A stretch of DNA of 5,591 nucleotides from Gemmatimonadota bacterium. GTDB lineage: Bacteria; Gemmatimonadota; Gemmatimonadetes; Gemmatimonadales; GWC2-71-9. The position numbers were made by a program, and so were the translations under genes. The notes below the pieces were generated by a model. That model ran no database searches. It was not told the origin of the DNA and was given only the letters and a program-made list of their open reading frames with translations. The stretch lies in the NCBI GenBank assembly GCA_016180765.1, contig JACPAP010000254.1, positions 1 to 5,591 of the forward strand, in the 5' to 3' direction. Below, one piece after another: positions 1-5,591 of this stretch (position 1 is its first letter; each line of letters begins with the position of its first letter).

Positions 1-1799
1 GTGGCAAAGGTCAGCAAGGCCTCCGAGCTCGAGAGGTAGAGGCCCCCGGCGATGACCTCTCGCTGCTGGAGCGGCACCGCGCCGCCCAGCACCCGCACCC
101 GGCTTCCGATGCCCCCCGTGTTCGGCGAGGTGCCGCGCAGTCGAACGGCGACCCGTGGCGCGGTGGCGTTGTTCCGCAGGACGGCCGCCAGTGCCCTGAG
201 CCGGTTGATGACCACGTCCAGGTCGCCGTCACCGTCGAGATCGGCGAGCGCCATTCCGTGGGAGATGTCCTCTCCCACGTCGAACCGCCACGCGCGGCTC
301 GCGTCCTCGAAGGTCAGGTCACCGCGGTTCCGGAACGCCACGTTGGGCAGCGGCAGCGGCGGGAACTCGTACAGCATCCGCCGCCAGTCGATCTCGTGCA
401 GCCGGTTGCGCAGCCGGTACTGGGTGTCCCCATCCATCTGGTCCCACACGTGGCCGGTGCCGATCAGGATGTCCTCCCACCCGTCCAGGTCCACGTCGAG
501 GAACAGGGTGGACCAGGACCACCCCGAAGCCCCCACGCCCGCGAGGCGCGCGACCTCAGCGAAGGTGCCGTCCCCACGGTTCAGGTGGAGGGTATTCCGC
601 TGCATTTGCAGGCGGACGTCCCCCTGCCCCGGCCGCTTGGGCAGCGCCGTGTGCGTCGGGATCTGGGTCTTGAGCCGGCGGGTGTCCTGGCTCAGCATGT
701 CCACCTGGAAGAGGTCCGGCCGGCCGTCCCGGTTCACGTCCCCCACGTCCACCGCCATGGTCGAGTTGCTGGTGGAGCGCACGGCGTACCACGGCACCAG
801 GCGGAAATGCCCCTGACCGTCATTGCGCCAGAACTGATCCGGGTCCTCGAAGTCGTTGGCCACGTAGAGGTCGGGCGCGCCGTCGCCGTCCAGGTCCGCG
901 AACATGGCCGCGAGGCCGAAGTCCTCCCGCTCTTCTGTCAGCGGGCGGCCCTGCTCGTCCACGAACCGCGGATTGCGGGCGATGGGCTCGCGGATGAACC
1001 GGCCAGTGCCGTCATTCCGATAGAAGAAGTCGGGGTCGGCCCGTTGCACCAGACTGATGCCGCCCAGGTCTTCGCGATCCACCAGCTTGTAGTCCCGGCG
1101 GTACCGTTCCTGCACCTCGAACCGGCGAGGGCCGACCTGGCGCGCGATCTGATCGAAGGCGCGCTGCTGCGGCGAGATGCTGTCGAGGGTGGTGTAGGCC
1201 TTGTAGTTGGTGACGTACAGGTCGAGCCAGCCGTCCCCGTCCACGTCGGCCACGGCGATGGTGGTGCTGCCGGCCGAAGACGTGAGGCCGGCGTCCTCTC
1301 CCTGCTCGGTGAACTGACCCGAGCCGTGGTTCAGGAACAGCGCGTTCGGCCCGCCGAGGGCGACCAGGATCAGGTCCAGATCGCCGTCTCCGTCCACGTC
1401 GGCGAACGCGCAGCCGGTGGAGTAGCGGTCGGGCGCCGCGACGCCGGCAGGATCCGTGATGTCCTCGAAGCGCCATCCGCCACGGTTGCGATAGAGCGCG
1501 TTCGGCCCTTCCGTGCGGGCCAGAAAGACGTCCGTCCGCCCGTCGCCGTCCACGTCGCCGAGGCAGGCCCCACCGCCCTGGGCCAGAACCCGGTTCCGCA
1601 GCAGGAGGGAGTCACTAACCGCGTTGACGAAGGTGATACCGGTGCGAGAGGGATCGAGGAGCGTGAACCCCGGGCTGCCGCCCCGCGGGACGTCGAGCGC
1701 GCGCCAGCGGTATCCGTCTTCCTCGTGCCATGTGGGGTCAACGCCGCGGCCACACGCAAGGGCCAGGAGGGTGAGAACCAGACCGCGCCGTCGGCTCAT
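1..1799 (-). CDS. CRTAC1-family FG-GAP/VCBS repeat protein with ASPIC/UnbV domain, C-terminus cut by window edge
   Basis: The minus frame is open from an ATG at 1799 to base 1 (599 codons, no stop), so the C-terminus is missing. It starts MSRRRG, then a short hydrophobic stretch ending in Cys16 (LALAC), a plausible but imperfect lipobox; an exported or lipid-anchored protein is inferred. Seven calcium-loop repeats of the DxDxDGxxD type are readable near residues 82, 134, 185, 302, 354, 435 and 520, each followed by a short beta-strand such as DLYV or DLIL; this is the FG-GAP/VCBS beta-propeller pattern. Residues about 199-297, between repeats 3 and 4, form a longer non-repeat insertion. From about residue 541 the sequence (VRLRGT, then IGSRVRV, then GGLYLSSSE) matches the ASPIC/UnbV domain that usually closes CRTAC1 proteins, so probably little is missing. 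Its start overlaps the haloperoxidase stop (ATGA) with no clear Shine-Dalgarno, implying translational coupling. Molecular function is unknown; binding or scaffolding at the cell surface is inferred from the family. Confidence 0.93.
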   Translation of the reverse strand, partial: MSRRRGLVLTLLALACGRGVDPTWHEEDGYRWRALDVPRGGSPGFTLLDPSRTGITFVNAVSDSLLLRNRVLAQGGGACLGDVDGDGRTDVFLARTEGPNALYRNRGGWRFEDITDPAGVAAPDRYSTGCAFADVDGDGDLDLILVALGGPNALFLNHGSGQFTEQGEDAGLTSSAGSTTIAVADVDGDGWLDLYVTNYKAYTTLDSISPQQRAFDQIARQVGPRRFEVQERYRRDYKLVDREDLGGISLVQRADPDFFYRNDGTGRFIREPIARNPRFVDEQGRPLTEEREDFGLAAMFADLDGDGAPDLYVANDFEDPDQFWRNDGQGHFRLVPWYAVRSTSNSTMAVDVGDVNRDGRPDLFQVDMLSQDTRRLKTQIPTHTALPKRPGQGDVRLQMQRNTLHLNRGDGTFAEVARLAGVGASGWSWSTLFLDVDLDGWEDILIGTGHVWDQMDGDTQYRLRNRLHEIDWRRMLYEFPPLPLPNVAFRNRGDLTFEDASRAWRFDVGEDISHGMALADLDGDGDLDVVINRLRALAAVLRNNATAPRVAVRLRGTSPNTGGIGSRVRVLGGAVPLQQREVIAGGLYLSSSEALLTFA

Positions 1800-3277
1800 C
1801 CAGGGGGCGCTGCCCGGGTGCGGAGCCGCTCGACCACCGATCGCCCGATGCAGCGCCCCAGCGCCTTGCCGTTCTCGTTCGCCATGGGAAAGTGGATGCC
1901 GCCGTAGAGCCGCGACTCGGCGGCCTCGTCGGCCGCTTCCTGGAACGAGCGGTACTGGCGCACGGGATGCCCGAGCGCCAGGTTGGTGCTGTCCTCGAAG
2001 GCCACCGGCCCGAGCAGCGCCGTGAGCACCGTGGCCGCTGCCGCCGACTGGGCGGAGTGCGCCGACGGATACTCCGGGAACGGCGGCGTGACGATGGCCG
2101 GCGTCCAGGACGGCTCGATGTGACGCCGGATGTAGGTGACGGGGCGTAGGAGGCTCAGTCGGTACTTCTCGTGCCAGGTGGCGGTGAAGGCGTCGGCCTG
2201 CGCGAGGGTCACCAGCACGAACATCTCGGCCGCCTGCTCCGCCGAGAGCCCAAGCTGGGCCACCAGCTGGCTCCCGATGGCCAGCCAATGGCCGGCCGGC
2301 GTGCCGGTTTGTCCGGGGTTGTCCGCCCAGTAGAGCACCGTCTGGCGCTGCTCCTCGGTCAGAGCGCGGCCCACGTCGTACACGCGTTTCGCCTCGGCGT
2401 AGAAGGCCGAGCCTGGGGAGGTGGACCAGGGGGCTGGTGGTGGCGTCGGGCACTCATCCGCGGACCGCAGCGCGAACGGACGGAGCGTGCCCCACCAAGG
2501 CTCCGTGGCTCCTGTTGGGTTGACCGCCTTCAGGGTTCGGATCTCCGCCGCCTTGGGGCGCGTGACGGCCAGGGCTCGCTCGCTGGCCTCGCCGGCCCGG
2601 AGCATCGCGGCGGGGTTGTCGAGCGCCACGAAATCACTCACCGCGGTAAGGTTCTGGGCCGTGTACTCGTCCGCCCGCGAGTCGTTGATCCAAAACTGAG
2701 GACCAACGCGAGGGCGGAACGGTTTCATGCGGGTCTCCTCGAATCCGTCACGAGCGGCCCAGGCCAGGATCGCCGCCCCCAGTCGTTCCCCCAGGTCCCG
2801 GGAGTCAACCCGCGCCACGTCCGGGATGCCTCGGGCGAGGCGCGCGGTCTCGAGGGAATCGGTGAGCGTGGCGAGCGCGGCCCGCGTGGCGGGCAAGCCC
2901 TCGACGAACAGGGAGTCGAGCACGGCACGCTCAGCCGCCAGGGCCACGAGGATCGGGTCGTAGCGTCTGTCCGGATGCGGCCGGGGAAGTGAGTCGAGCC
3001 CGTTCAACGTGCCGGCGAGCGAGACGAGCCCCGGCGAGGCGGTCGCCAGGCCCTCATACAGTGCTACGGCCGCGTAGGCGAGGACGCGGGAGGCCACCGG
3101 GGGAGAAATCCGCTCGGCCCGGATGATGCCGTAGTAATGGCGCATCCACTCCGAGACGAACTGCGGGTCGGCTGGGGGAATGGGTCGGGCGCAAGCGGCC
3201 GACGCGAGGAGCGCCGCGGTGATCAGAGGGATGGCTCGACGGTGCCGGTGCTCGCCTCGCGGGTTGGCGTCGCGCAT
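1796..3277 (-). CDS. vanadium-dependent haloperoxidase-like protein (PAP2 superfamily), exported
   Basis: This 493-residue protein belongs to the vanadium haloperoxidase/PAP2 acid phosphatase superfamily, whose members bind vanadate (halide oxidation with hydrogen peroxide) or phosphate. The pocket is readable in order: K371 and R378-P (KxxxxxxRP), then PEYPSAHS with S405 and H407, then R456 (SRLYGG) with H462 six residues later. This spacing fits the Lys/Arg/Ser-Gly-His/Arg/His set of chloroperoxidase, except that Ala406 replaces the usual glycine. H462 corresponds to the axial vanadate ligand. The N-terminus has a basic patch and a hydrophobic stretch ending at Cys29 (ASAAC), so secretion, perhaps as a lipoprotein, is likely. 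I chose the ATG at 3277; a TTG nine bases upstream (3286) would add three residues but overlaps the likely -10 element. The stop overlaps the next gene's ATG. Whether it is a peroxidase or a phosphatase, and its substrate, cannot be told from sequence. Confidence 0.92.
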   Translation of the reverse strand: MRDANPRGEHRHRRAIPLITAALLASAACARPIPPADPQFVSEWMRHYYGIIRAERISPPVASRVLAYAAVALYEGLATASPGLVSLAGTLNGLDSLPRPHPDRRYDPILVALAAERAVLDSLFVEGLPATRAALATLTDSLETARLARGIPDVARVDSRDLGERLGAAILAWAARDGFEETRMKPFRPRVGPQFWINDSRADEYTAQNLTAVSDFVALDNPAAMLRAGEASERALAVTRPKAAEIRTLKAVNPTGATEPWWGTLRPFALRSADECPTPPPAPWSTSPGSAFYAEAKRVYDVGRALTEEQRQTVLYWADNPGQTGTPAGHWLAIGSQLVAQLGLSAEQAAEMFVLVTLAQADAFTATWHEKYRLSLLRPVTYIRRHIEPSWTPAIVTPPFPEYPSAHSAQSAAAATVLTALLGPVAFEDSTNLALGHPVRQYRSFQEAADEAAESRLYGGIHFPMANENGKALGRCIGRSVVERLRTRAAPPG

Positions 3278-3284
3278 GGAGAGC

Positions 3285-3290
3285 AATCTA
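3285..3290 (-). promoter_or_regulatory. probable -10 element (TAGATT) of a leaderless promoter for the haloperoxidase-CRTAC1 unit
   Basis: On the minus strand TAGATT (TANNNT) ends seven bases before the ATG at 3277, and no purine-rich Shine-Dalgarno lies between them. This is the arrangement known for leaderless transcripts in several GC-rich phyla, where transcription starts at or next to the ATG. No good -35 hexamer is visible at 16-18 bases upstream, so the call rests on the -10 and its position only. Confidence 0.4.
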
Positions 3291-3399
3291 GGTCCGCCGT
3301 GCAGGCCGCGGCCAGGGTTGCCGTCCTTCAGGCGGCCGGGCCTGGCGCCCAGTTGTGCAGCCGCCGCGTCCCCGCCAAGTTCCCTGGGTGAGTTGATGC

Positions 3400-3472
<73 letters not shown>

Positions 3473-3822
3473 CTGTCACCACCCCACCAGGTCCCGGCTG
3501 GGCTCGGTGCAACGCCCGTCGGCGCGCCCCGGAATGCATGAACATGCGGCTCTGTGTATCCAACACCACGCACGGCTGCACAATATCCACACGTGGTCGC
3601 ATAAACCCCGGAAAGAGCGTATACCCTGTTGTATACCACACACTTGCGCGCGGGGGAGCGCCGGCTCCCCCGCCGCCCCCGGCGCCTTGACAAGGCTTTG
3701 GCCGCGACCCAGCCATCATGAAGCGTGCTTCACGTCGCGTTTACAGTGCCAACCAGCGCCACGGGCCATGTTGGTCCGGGCGCTGCTACCGCGCGGTTCT
3801 CCGCGCCACTGGCGAAAGGTGA
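3473..3822. other. non-coding stretch after tRNA-Lys, no convincing gene
   Basis: Open frames here lack coding character: compositions are odd, there are no Shine-Dalgarno sites, and the minus-strand frame is partly the antisense of the tRNA. The stretch holds two GTATACC words 12 bases apart (3619-3625 and 3631-3637), a 10-bp GC hairpin (3650-3673) and an isolated TTGACA (3687-3692) without a -10 at proper spacing. An ATG at 3718 (ATGAAGCGT) repeats the first codons of the susC-type gene at 4480 (11 shared bases, TCATGAAGCGT) and is in the same frame as the barrel remnant, but it meets a TGA at 3820. It could be the eroded start of that remnant gene; this is speculative. Confidence 0.5.
3650..3673. 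repeat. perfect 10-bp GC-rich hairpin with GCCG tetraloop
   Basis: The arms GCGGGGGAGC (3650-3659) and GCTCCCCCGC (3664-3673) pair perfectly around a four-base loop. The stem would be very stable in RNA or single-stranded DNA. There is no downstream T-tract, so it is not a textbook intrinsic terminator. It could still end or stabilise the transcript of tRNA-Lys, 178 bases upstream, or act in DNA. The structure is seen directly; the function is open. Confidence 0.5.
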
Positions 3823-4079
3823 TCCGCCACTCAGGAGCTGGGGGTGTACGGGGGTGCCGGCTTTTCGAAAGAGCATCACTACCGGCAGTACTACGACGAC
3901 TCCAGAGCGCGGGGCTTGGAGGGGTTTATTGGATCGCGGACCCGGCCGGGTCCGGTAACCGGGTGAACGCGTTGGGCGGCGTGCTGCTCCGAGCAGGGCG
4001 GTACGTGCTGTTTCAGATGGGCGTGGAGGCGCAGCCGCGCGGAGCGAACGTGGGGGTGATGCTCACGTTGCCGAGGTGA
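3823..4079 (+). pseudogene. decayed 3' end of a small outer-membrane beta-barrel-like gene, with one frameshift
   Basis: Two adjacent frames join into one protein-like sequence. From 3823 the frame reads SATQELGVYGGAGF, then KEHHYRQYYDDS, up to GLEGF at 3913-3927. It then loses sense and stops at 3964. One frame over, from 3926, it reads YWIADPAGSGNRVN, then LGGVLLRAGRYVLFQMG, then GANVGVMLTLPR, with a TGA at 4077-4079. Restoring a single T in the TTT at 3925-3927 gives an uninterrupted GLEGFYWIADP, so a one-base deletion explains the break. Alternating aromatic/hydrophobic strands and an in-phase end look like the last strands of a beta-barrel, but the family is not identified. A TGA at 3820-3822 closes the frame upstream and I see no clear N-terminal part. 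The frameshift could also be a sequencing error. The alternative is a chance open frame. Confidence 0.45.
3937..3954. repeat. 18-bp perfect palindrome
   Basis: Bases 3937-3954 read identically on both strands (core GGACCCGGCCGGGTCC) and can form a 7-bp stem with a GGCC loop. It lies inside the barrel remnant about ten bases after its frameshift, where it encodes ADPAGSG, so it may simply be GC-rich coding sequence. No function is assigned. Confidence 0.4.
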
Positions 4080-4469
4080 CCGGCCACGCAGGCGCCACGG
4101 GTCACCGGTGGGATTCGCGAGCCTTTCACATTTCTTTCATCGGCGCTGGTTCAGCGTGCTGTATAGCGGCGGCGATGGCGGGCAGGCATTGCGCGTGGAC
4201 CCGGAGCAAGACCCATGCCGTCTATGTACAACATGGTATACAGGGGCTCCCTGGCAGGTTGACGTCCGCCCATCCCCGGGCCAGTGTCCTAGTAGTGTGG
4301 ACAACAGGCAGCGATGCCAACCAGTGCGGGGCCGTCCCTAACCCGGAGCCACCGCCAATCGACCACGATGTCACCACAGGAGGTGAGGATTCCGTTGAGT
4401 TGACGTGAGCGCAGTCGGCGCCGCCCGGGATCCGCGTGCCCCCGGGCCGCCTCCGTATCACCCTAGTGC
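4080..4469. other. non-coding stretch upstream of the SusC-type gene
   Basis: No frame here is convincing. The plus frames starting at the GTGs at 4076 and 4108, and the minus frame across 4222-4491, have no ribosome-binding site and no recognisable motif. A GGTGACC/GGTCACC inverted pair (4075-4081 and 4100-4106, 18-base loop) lies at the end of the remnant gene. A third GTATAC word lies at 4236-4241. TTGACG at 4400-4405 is a possible -35, but no matching -10 is found 16-18 bases on. The promoter of the receptor gene is probably in this stretch, but I cannot place it. Confidence 0.45.
4423..4447 (+). promoter_or_regulatory. possible 5' leader hairpin upstream of the SusC-type gene
   Basis: GCCCGGG (4423-4429) pairs with CCCGGGC (4441-4447) across an 11-base loop, ending 22 bases before the AGGAGG. 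If transcribed it would fold in the leader close to the ribosome-binding site. All-GC stems of seven bases are not rare in DNA of this composition, so a regulatory role is only a possibility. Confidence 0.25.
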
Positions 4470-4475
4470 AGGAGG
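4470..4475 (+). promoter_or_regulatory. Shine-Dalgarno site AGGAGG of the SusC-type gene
   Basis: A consensus AGGAGG lies four bases before the ATG at 4480. It fixes that start, and it contrasts with the two minus-strand genes, which have no recognisable Shine-Dalgarno. Confidence 0.85.
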
Positions 4476-4479
4476 ATTC

Positions 4480-5591
4480 ATGAAGCGTCACACATTAGTG
4501 TTCCTCGTCTTGGCCGCCTTCGTGGGCCTGCCCGCCCTGCTGCCTGCCCAGCAGGCGCGGACGGTCACGGGCCACGTGGTGATCGCCGAGACCACCGAGC
4601 CGCTGGAAGCGGCCAGGGTCATGGTGCGAGGCACCACCATCGGCACCTACACGGACCGGCAGGGCAACTTCACGCTCCGGGTGCCGGAAGACGCCCGGAC
4701 CATCGTCATCAGCTACATCGGGTTCAAGTCGGTCGAAGCGGCGGTGGCGGACCGGGTTGACGTCGTCATGGAGCGGCAGGCCATCGCCCTCGAAGGCATC
4801 GTGGTGACGGCCCTCGGGATGCACCGCGAGAAGATGGACCTGGGCTACTCCGTGCAGGACATCGAAGGCGCGGAGATCATGAAAGTGCCCAAGCTGAACC
4901 TGGTCAACTCCCTCAAGGGGACCATCGCCGGGGTGCAAGTCACCGACGCCGGTCCGACGGGCGGTACGTCGCGTGTGGTCATCCGCGGCTCCAGCTCCAT
5001 CGCCGGGAACAACCAGCCCCTGTTCGTGGTGGATGGGATCCCGGTGGACAACGCGGCCTCCGGCGCGGGATATGGCCGCAACCAGGGGTATGGCGGCATC
5101 GACTACGGGAACGCGGTACAGGACATCGACCCCGCCAACATCGAGACGATCAGCGTGCTGAAGGGCCCCAACGCGGCCGCGCTGTACGGCTCGCGGGCTG
5201 CCAACGGCGCCATCGTGATCACCACCAAGTCCGCGAGGAGCGGGCGGGGTGGCGGGTTGGGGATCAACGCCTCGACCAGCTTTACCATGGAAACGCCGCT
5301 CCGGCTGCCCCGCTACCAGAACGTGTACGGGCAAGGCGTGAACGGCGAGTTCGACGGGGTGGATGGTGCCGGCGCGGGAACCTGGGATTTCGTGGATGAG
5401 AGCTGGGGGCCCAAGATGGACGGGCGGCTCATCAACCAGTTCACCGGCGCGGCGCAGCCGTGGGTGCCGCACCCGGACAACGTCCGGAGCTACTTCCGGA
5501 CCGGGCGCACCTGGACCACCAACGCGGCCGTCTCGCAGGTGGGCGATCGCTCCAACGTCCGGCTGTCGGTGACCAACACGGCCGTAGAGGG
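4480..5591 (+). CDS. SusC/RagA-family TonB-linked outer membrane receptor, N-terminal 370 residues (cut by window edge)
   Basis: The frame is open from ATG 4480 to the window end. Family members are commonly about 1000 residues, so roughly a third is present. Residues 1-25 form a signal peptide (MKRH, a hydrophobic core, then LLPAQQ). Residues about 28-98 are a carboxypeptidase-regulatory-like domain (VTGHVV, PLEAARV, GTYTDRQGNF, ISYIGFKS). EGIVVTALG (105-113) leads into the plug, which includes FVVDGIPVDN, DIDPANIETISVLKGP and AALYGSRAANGAIVITTKS (ending at residue 251), the strongest family signature. The barrel begins after about 257 with typical SusC landmarks YGQG (283-286), SWGPKMDG (308-315) and YFRTG (338-342). 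It would import a substrate across the outer membrane using TonB-ExbBD energy, normally with a SusD-type lipoprotein encoded directly downstream, outside this window. The substrate cannot be inferred. It is not co-directional with the haloperoxidase unit, and its promoter is not identified. Confidence 0.96.
   Translation, partial: MKRHTLVFLVLAAFVGLPALLPAQQARTVTGHVVIAETTEPLEAARVMVRGTTIGTYTDRQGNFTLRVPEDARTIVISYIGFKSVEAAVADRVDVVMERQAIALEGIVVTALGMHREKMDLGYSVQDIEGAEIMKVPKLNLVNSLKGTIAGVQVTDAGPTGGTSRVVIRGSSSIAGNNQPLFVVDGIPVDNAASGAGYGRNQGYGGIDYGNAVQDIDPANIETISVLKGPNAAALYGSRAANGAIVITTKSARSGRGGGLGINASTSFTMETPLRLPRYQNVYGQGVNGEFDGVDGAGAGTWDFVDESWGPKMDGRLINQFTGAAQPWVPHPDNVRSYFRTGRTWTTNAAVSQVGDRSNVRLSVTNTAVE

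Noticed and set aside
258..1907. Long plus-strand open frame (549 codons) opposite the CRTAC1 gene, with another at 52-816
   Set aside because: They are antisense shadows caused by GC-rich codon bias. The minus frame carries seven DxDxDG repeats and an ASPIC/UnbV domain, while the plus products show no motif and a low-complexity Val/Pro/Arg composition.
2171..2992. Plus-strand open frame (273 codons) opposite the haloperoxidase-like gene
   Set aside because: The minus frame holds the full set of vanadate/phosphate pocket residues with correct spacing; the plus frame is Arg/Gly-rich and has no recognisable domain.
3687..3718. TTGACA at 3687-3692 as a -35 box with the ATG at 3718
   Set aside because: No TATAAT-like hexamer lies 16-18 bases downstream, and the following frame stops after 34 codons; the hexamer also sits within a GCCTT/AAGGC inverted repeat.
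4108..4341. Small plus-strand frame from a GTG at 4108 (77 codons)
   Set aside because: No Shine-Dalgarno and no recognisable motif. A short stretch around SVLYSGGDGG looks protein-like but is not enough to call a gene or remnant.
4495..5472. Minus-strand open frame (325 codons) opposite the SusC-type gene
   Set aside because: The plus frame is an unmistakable SusC/RagA receptor with an AGGAGG site; the antisense product is rich in His, Asp and Arg with no motif.

Overview
The window looks like ordinary chromosomal DNA from a GC-rich bacterium with a Gram-negative outer membrane. Gemmatimonadota is my best guess, with a high-GC Bacteroidota/Rhodothermota relative as the alternative. The reasons are a SusC/RagA-type TonB-dependent receptor, a CRTAC1-type (FG-GAP plus ASPIC/UnbV) secreted protein and a vanadium-haloperoxidase/PAP2-type protein, all in strongly GC-rich codons. 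This is inference from gene content; no marker gene in the window settles the taxonomy.

Layout. From 1 to 3277 the minus strand carries a compact two-gene unit. A vanadium-dependent haloperoxidase-like protein (3277 to 1796) comes first. A CRTAC1-family FG-GAP/ASPIC-UnbV protein (1799 to beyond base 1) follows, and its ATG overlaps the upstream TGA (ATGA). Both begin with export signals that look lipoprotein-like, so both products probably act outside the cytoplasm. A TANNNT -10-like element just upstream of the haloperoxidase ATG, with no Shine-Dalgarno, suggests a leaderless mRNA. A tRNA-Lys(UUU) gene lies divergently at 3400-3472.

From 3473 to 4479 there is about 1 kb without an intact gene. 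It holds a very stable GC hairpin (3650-3673), three GTATAC-centred words, and what reads as the decayed 3' end of a small outer-membrane beta-barrel gene (3823-4079) with one reconstructable single-base deletion. The rest of this stretch shows no convincing coding signal.

From 4480 to the right edge the plus strand carries the first 370 codons of a SusC/RagA-family receptor with a strong AGGAGG ribosome-binding site: signal peptide, carboxypeptidase-regulatory-like domain, plug and the start of the barrel. A SusD partner, if present, would lie beyond the window.

Both edge genes are cut by the window, so their true ends are unknown. I see no CRISPR array, complete mobile element or clearly new system. 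The most interesting items are the coupled haloperoxidase-CRTAC1 pair, with its Gly-to-Ala change in the vanadate motif, and the eroding barrel gene in the tRNA-susC gap.
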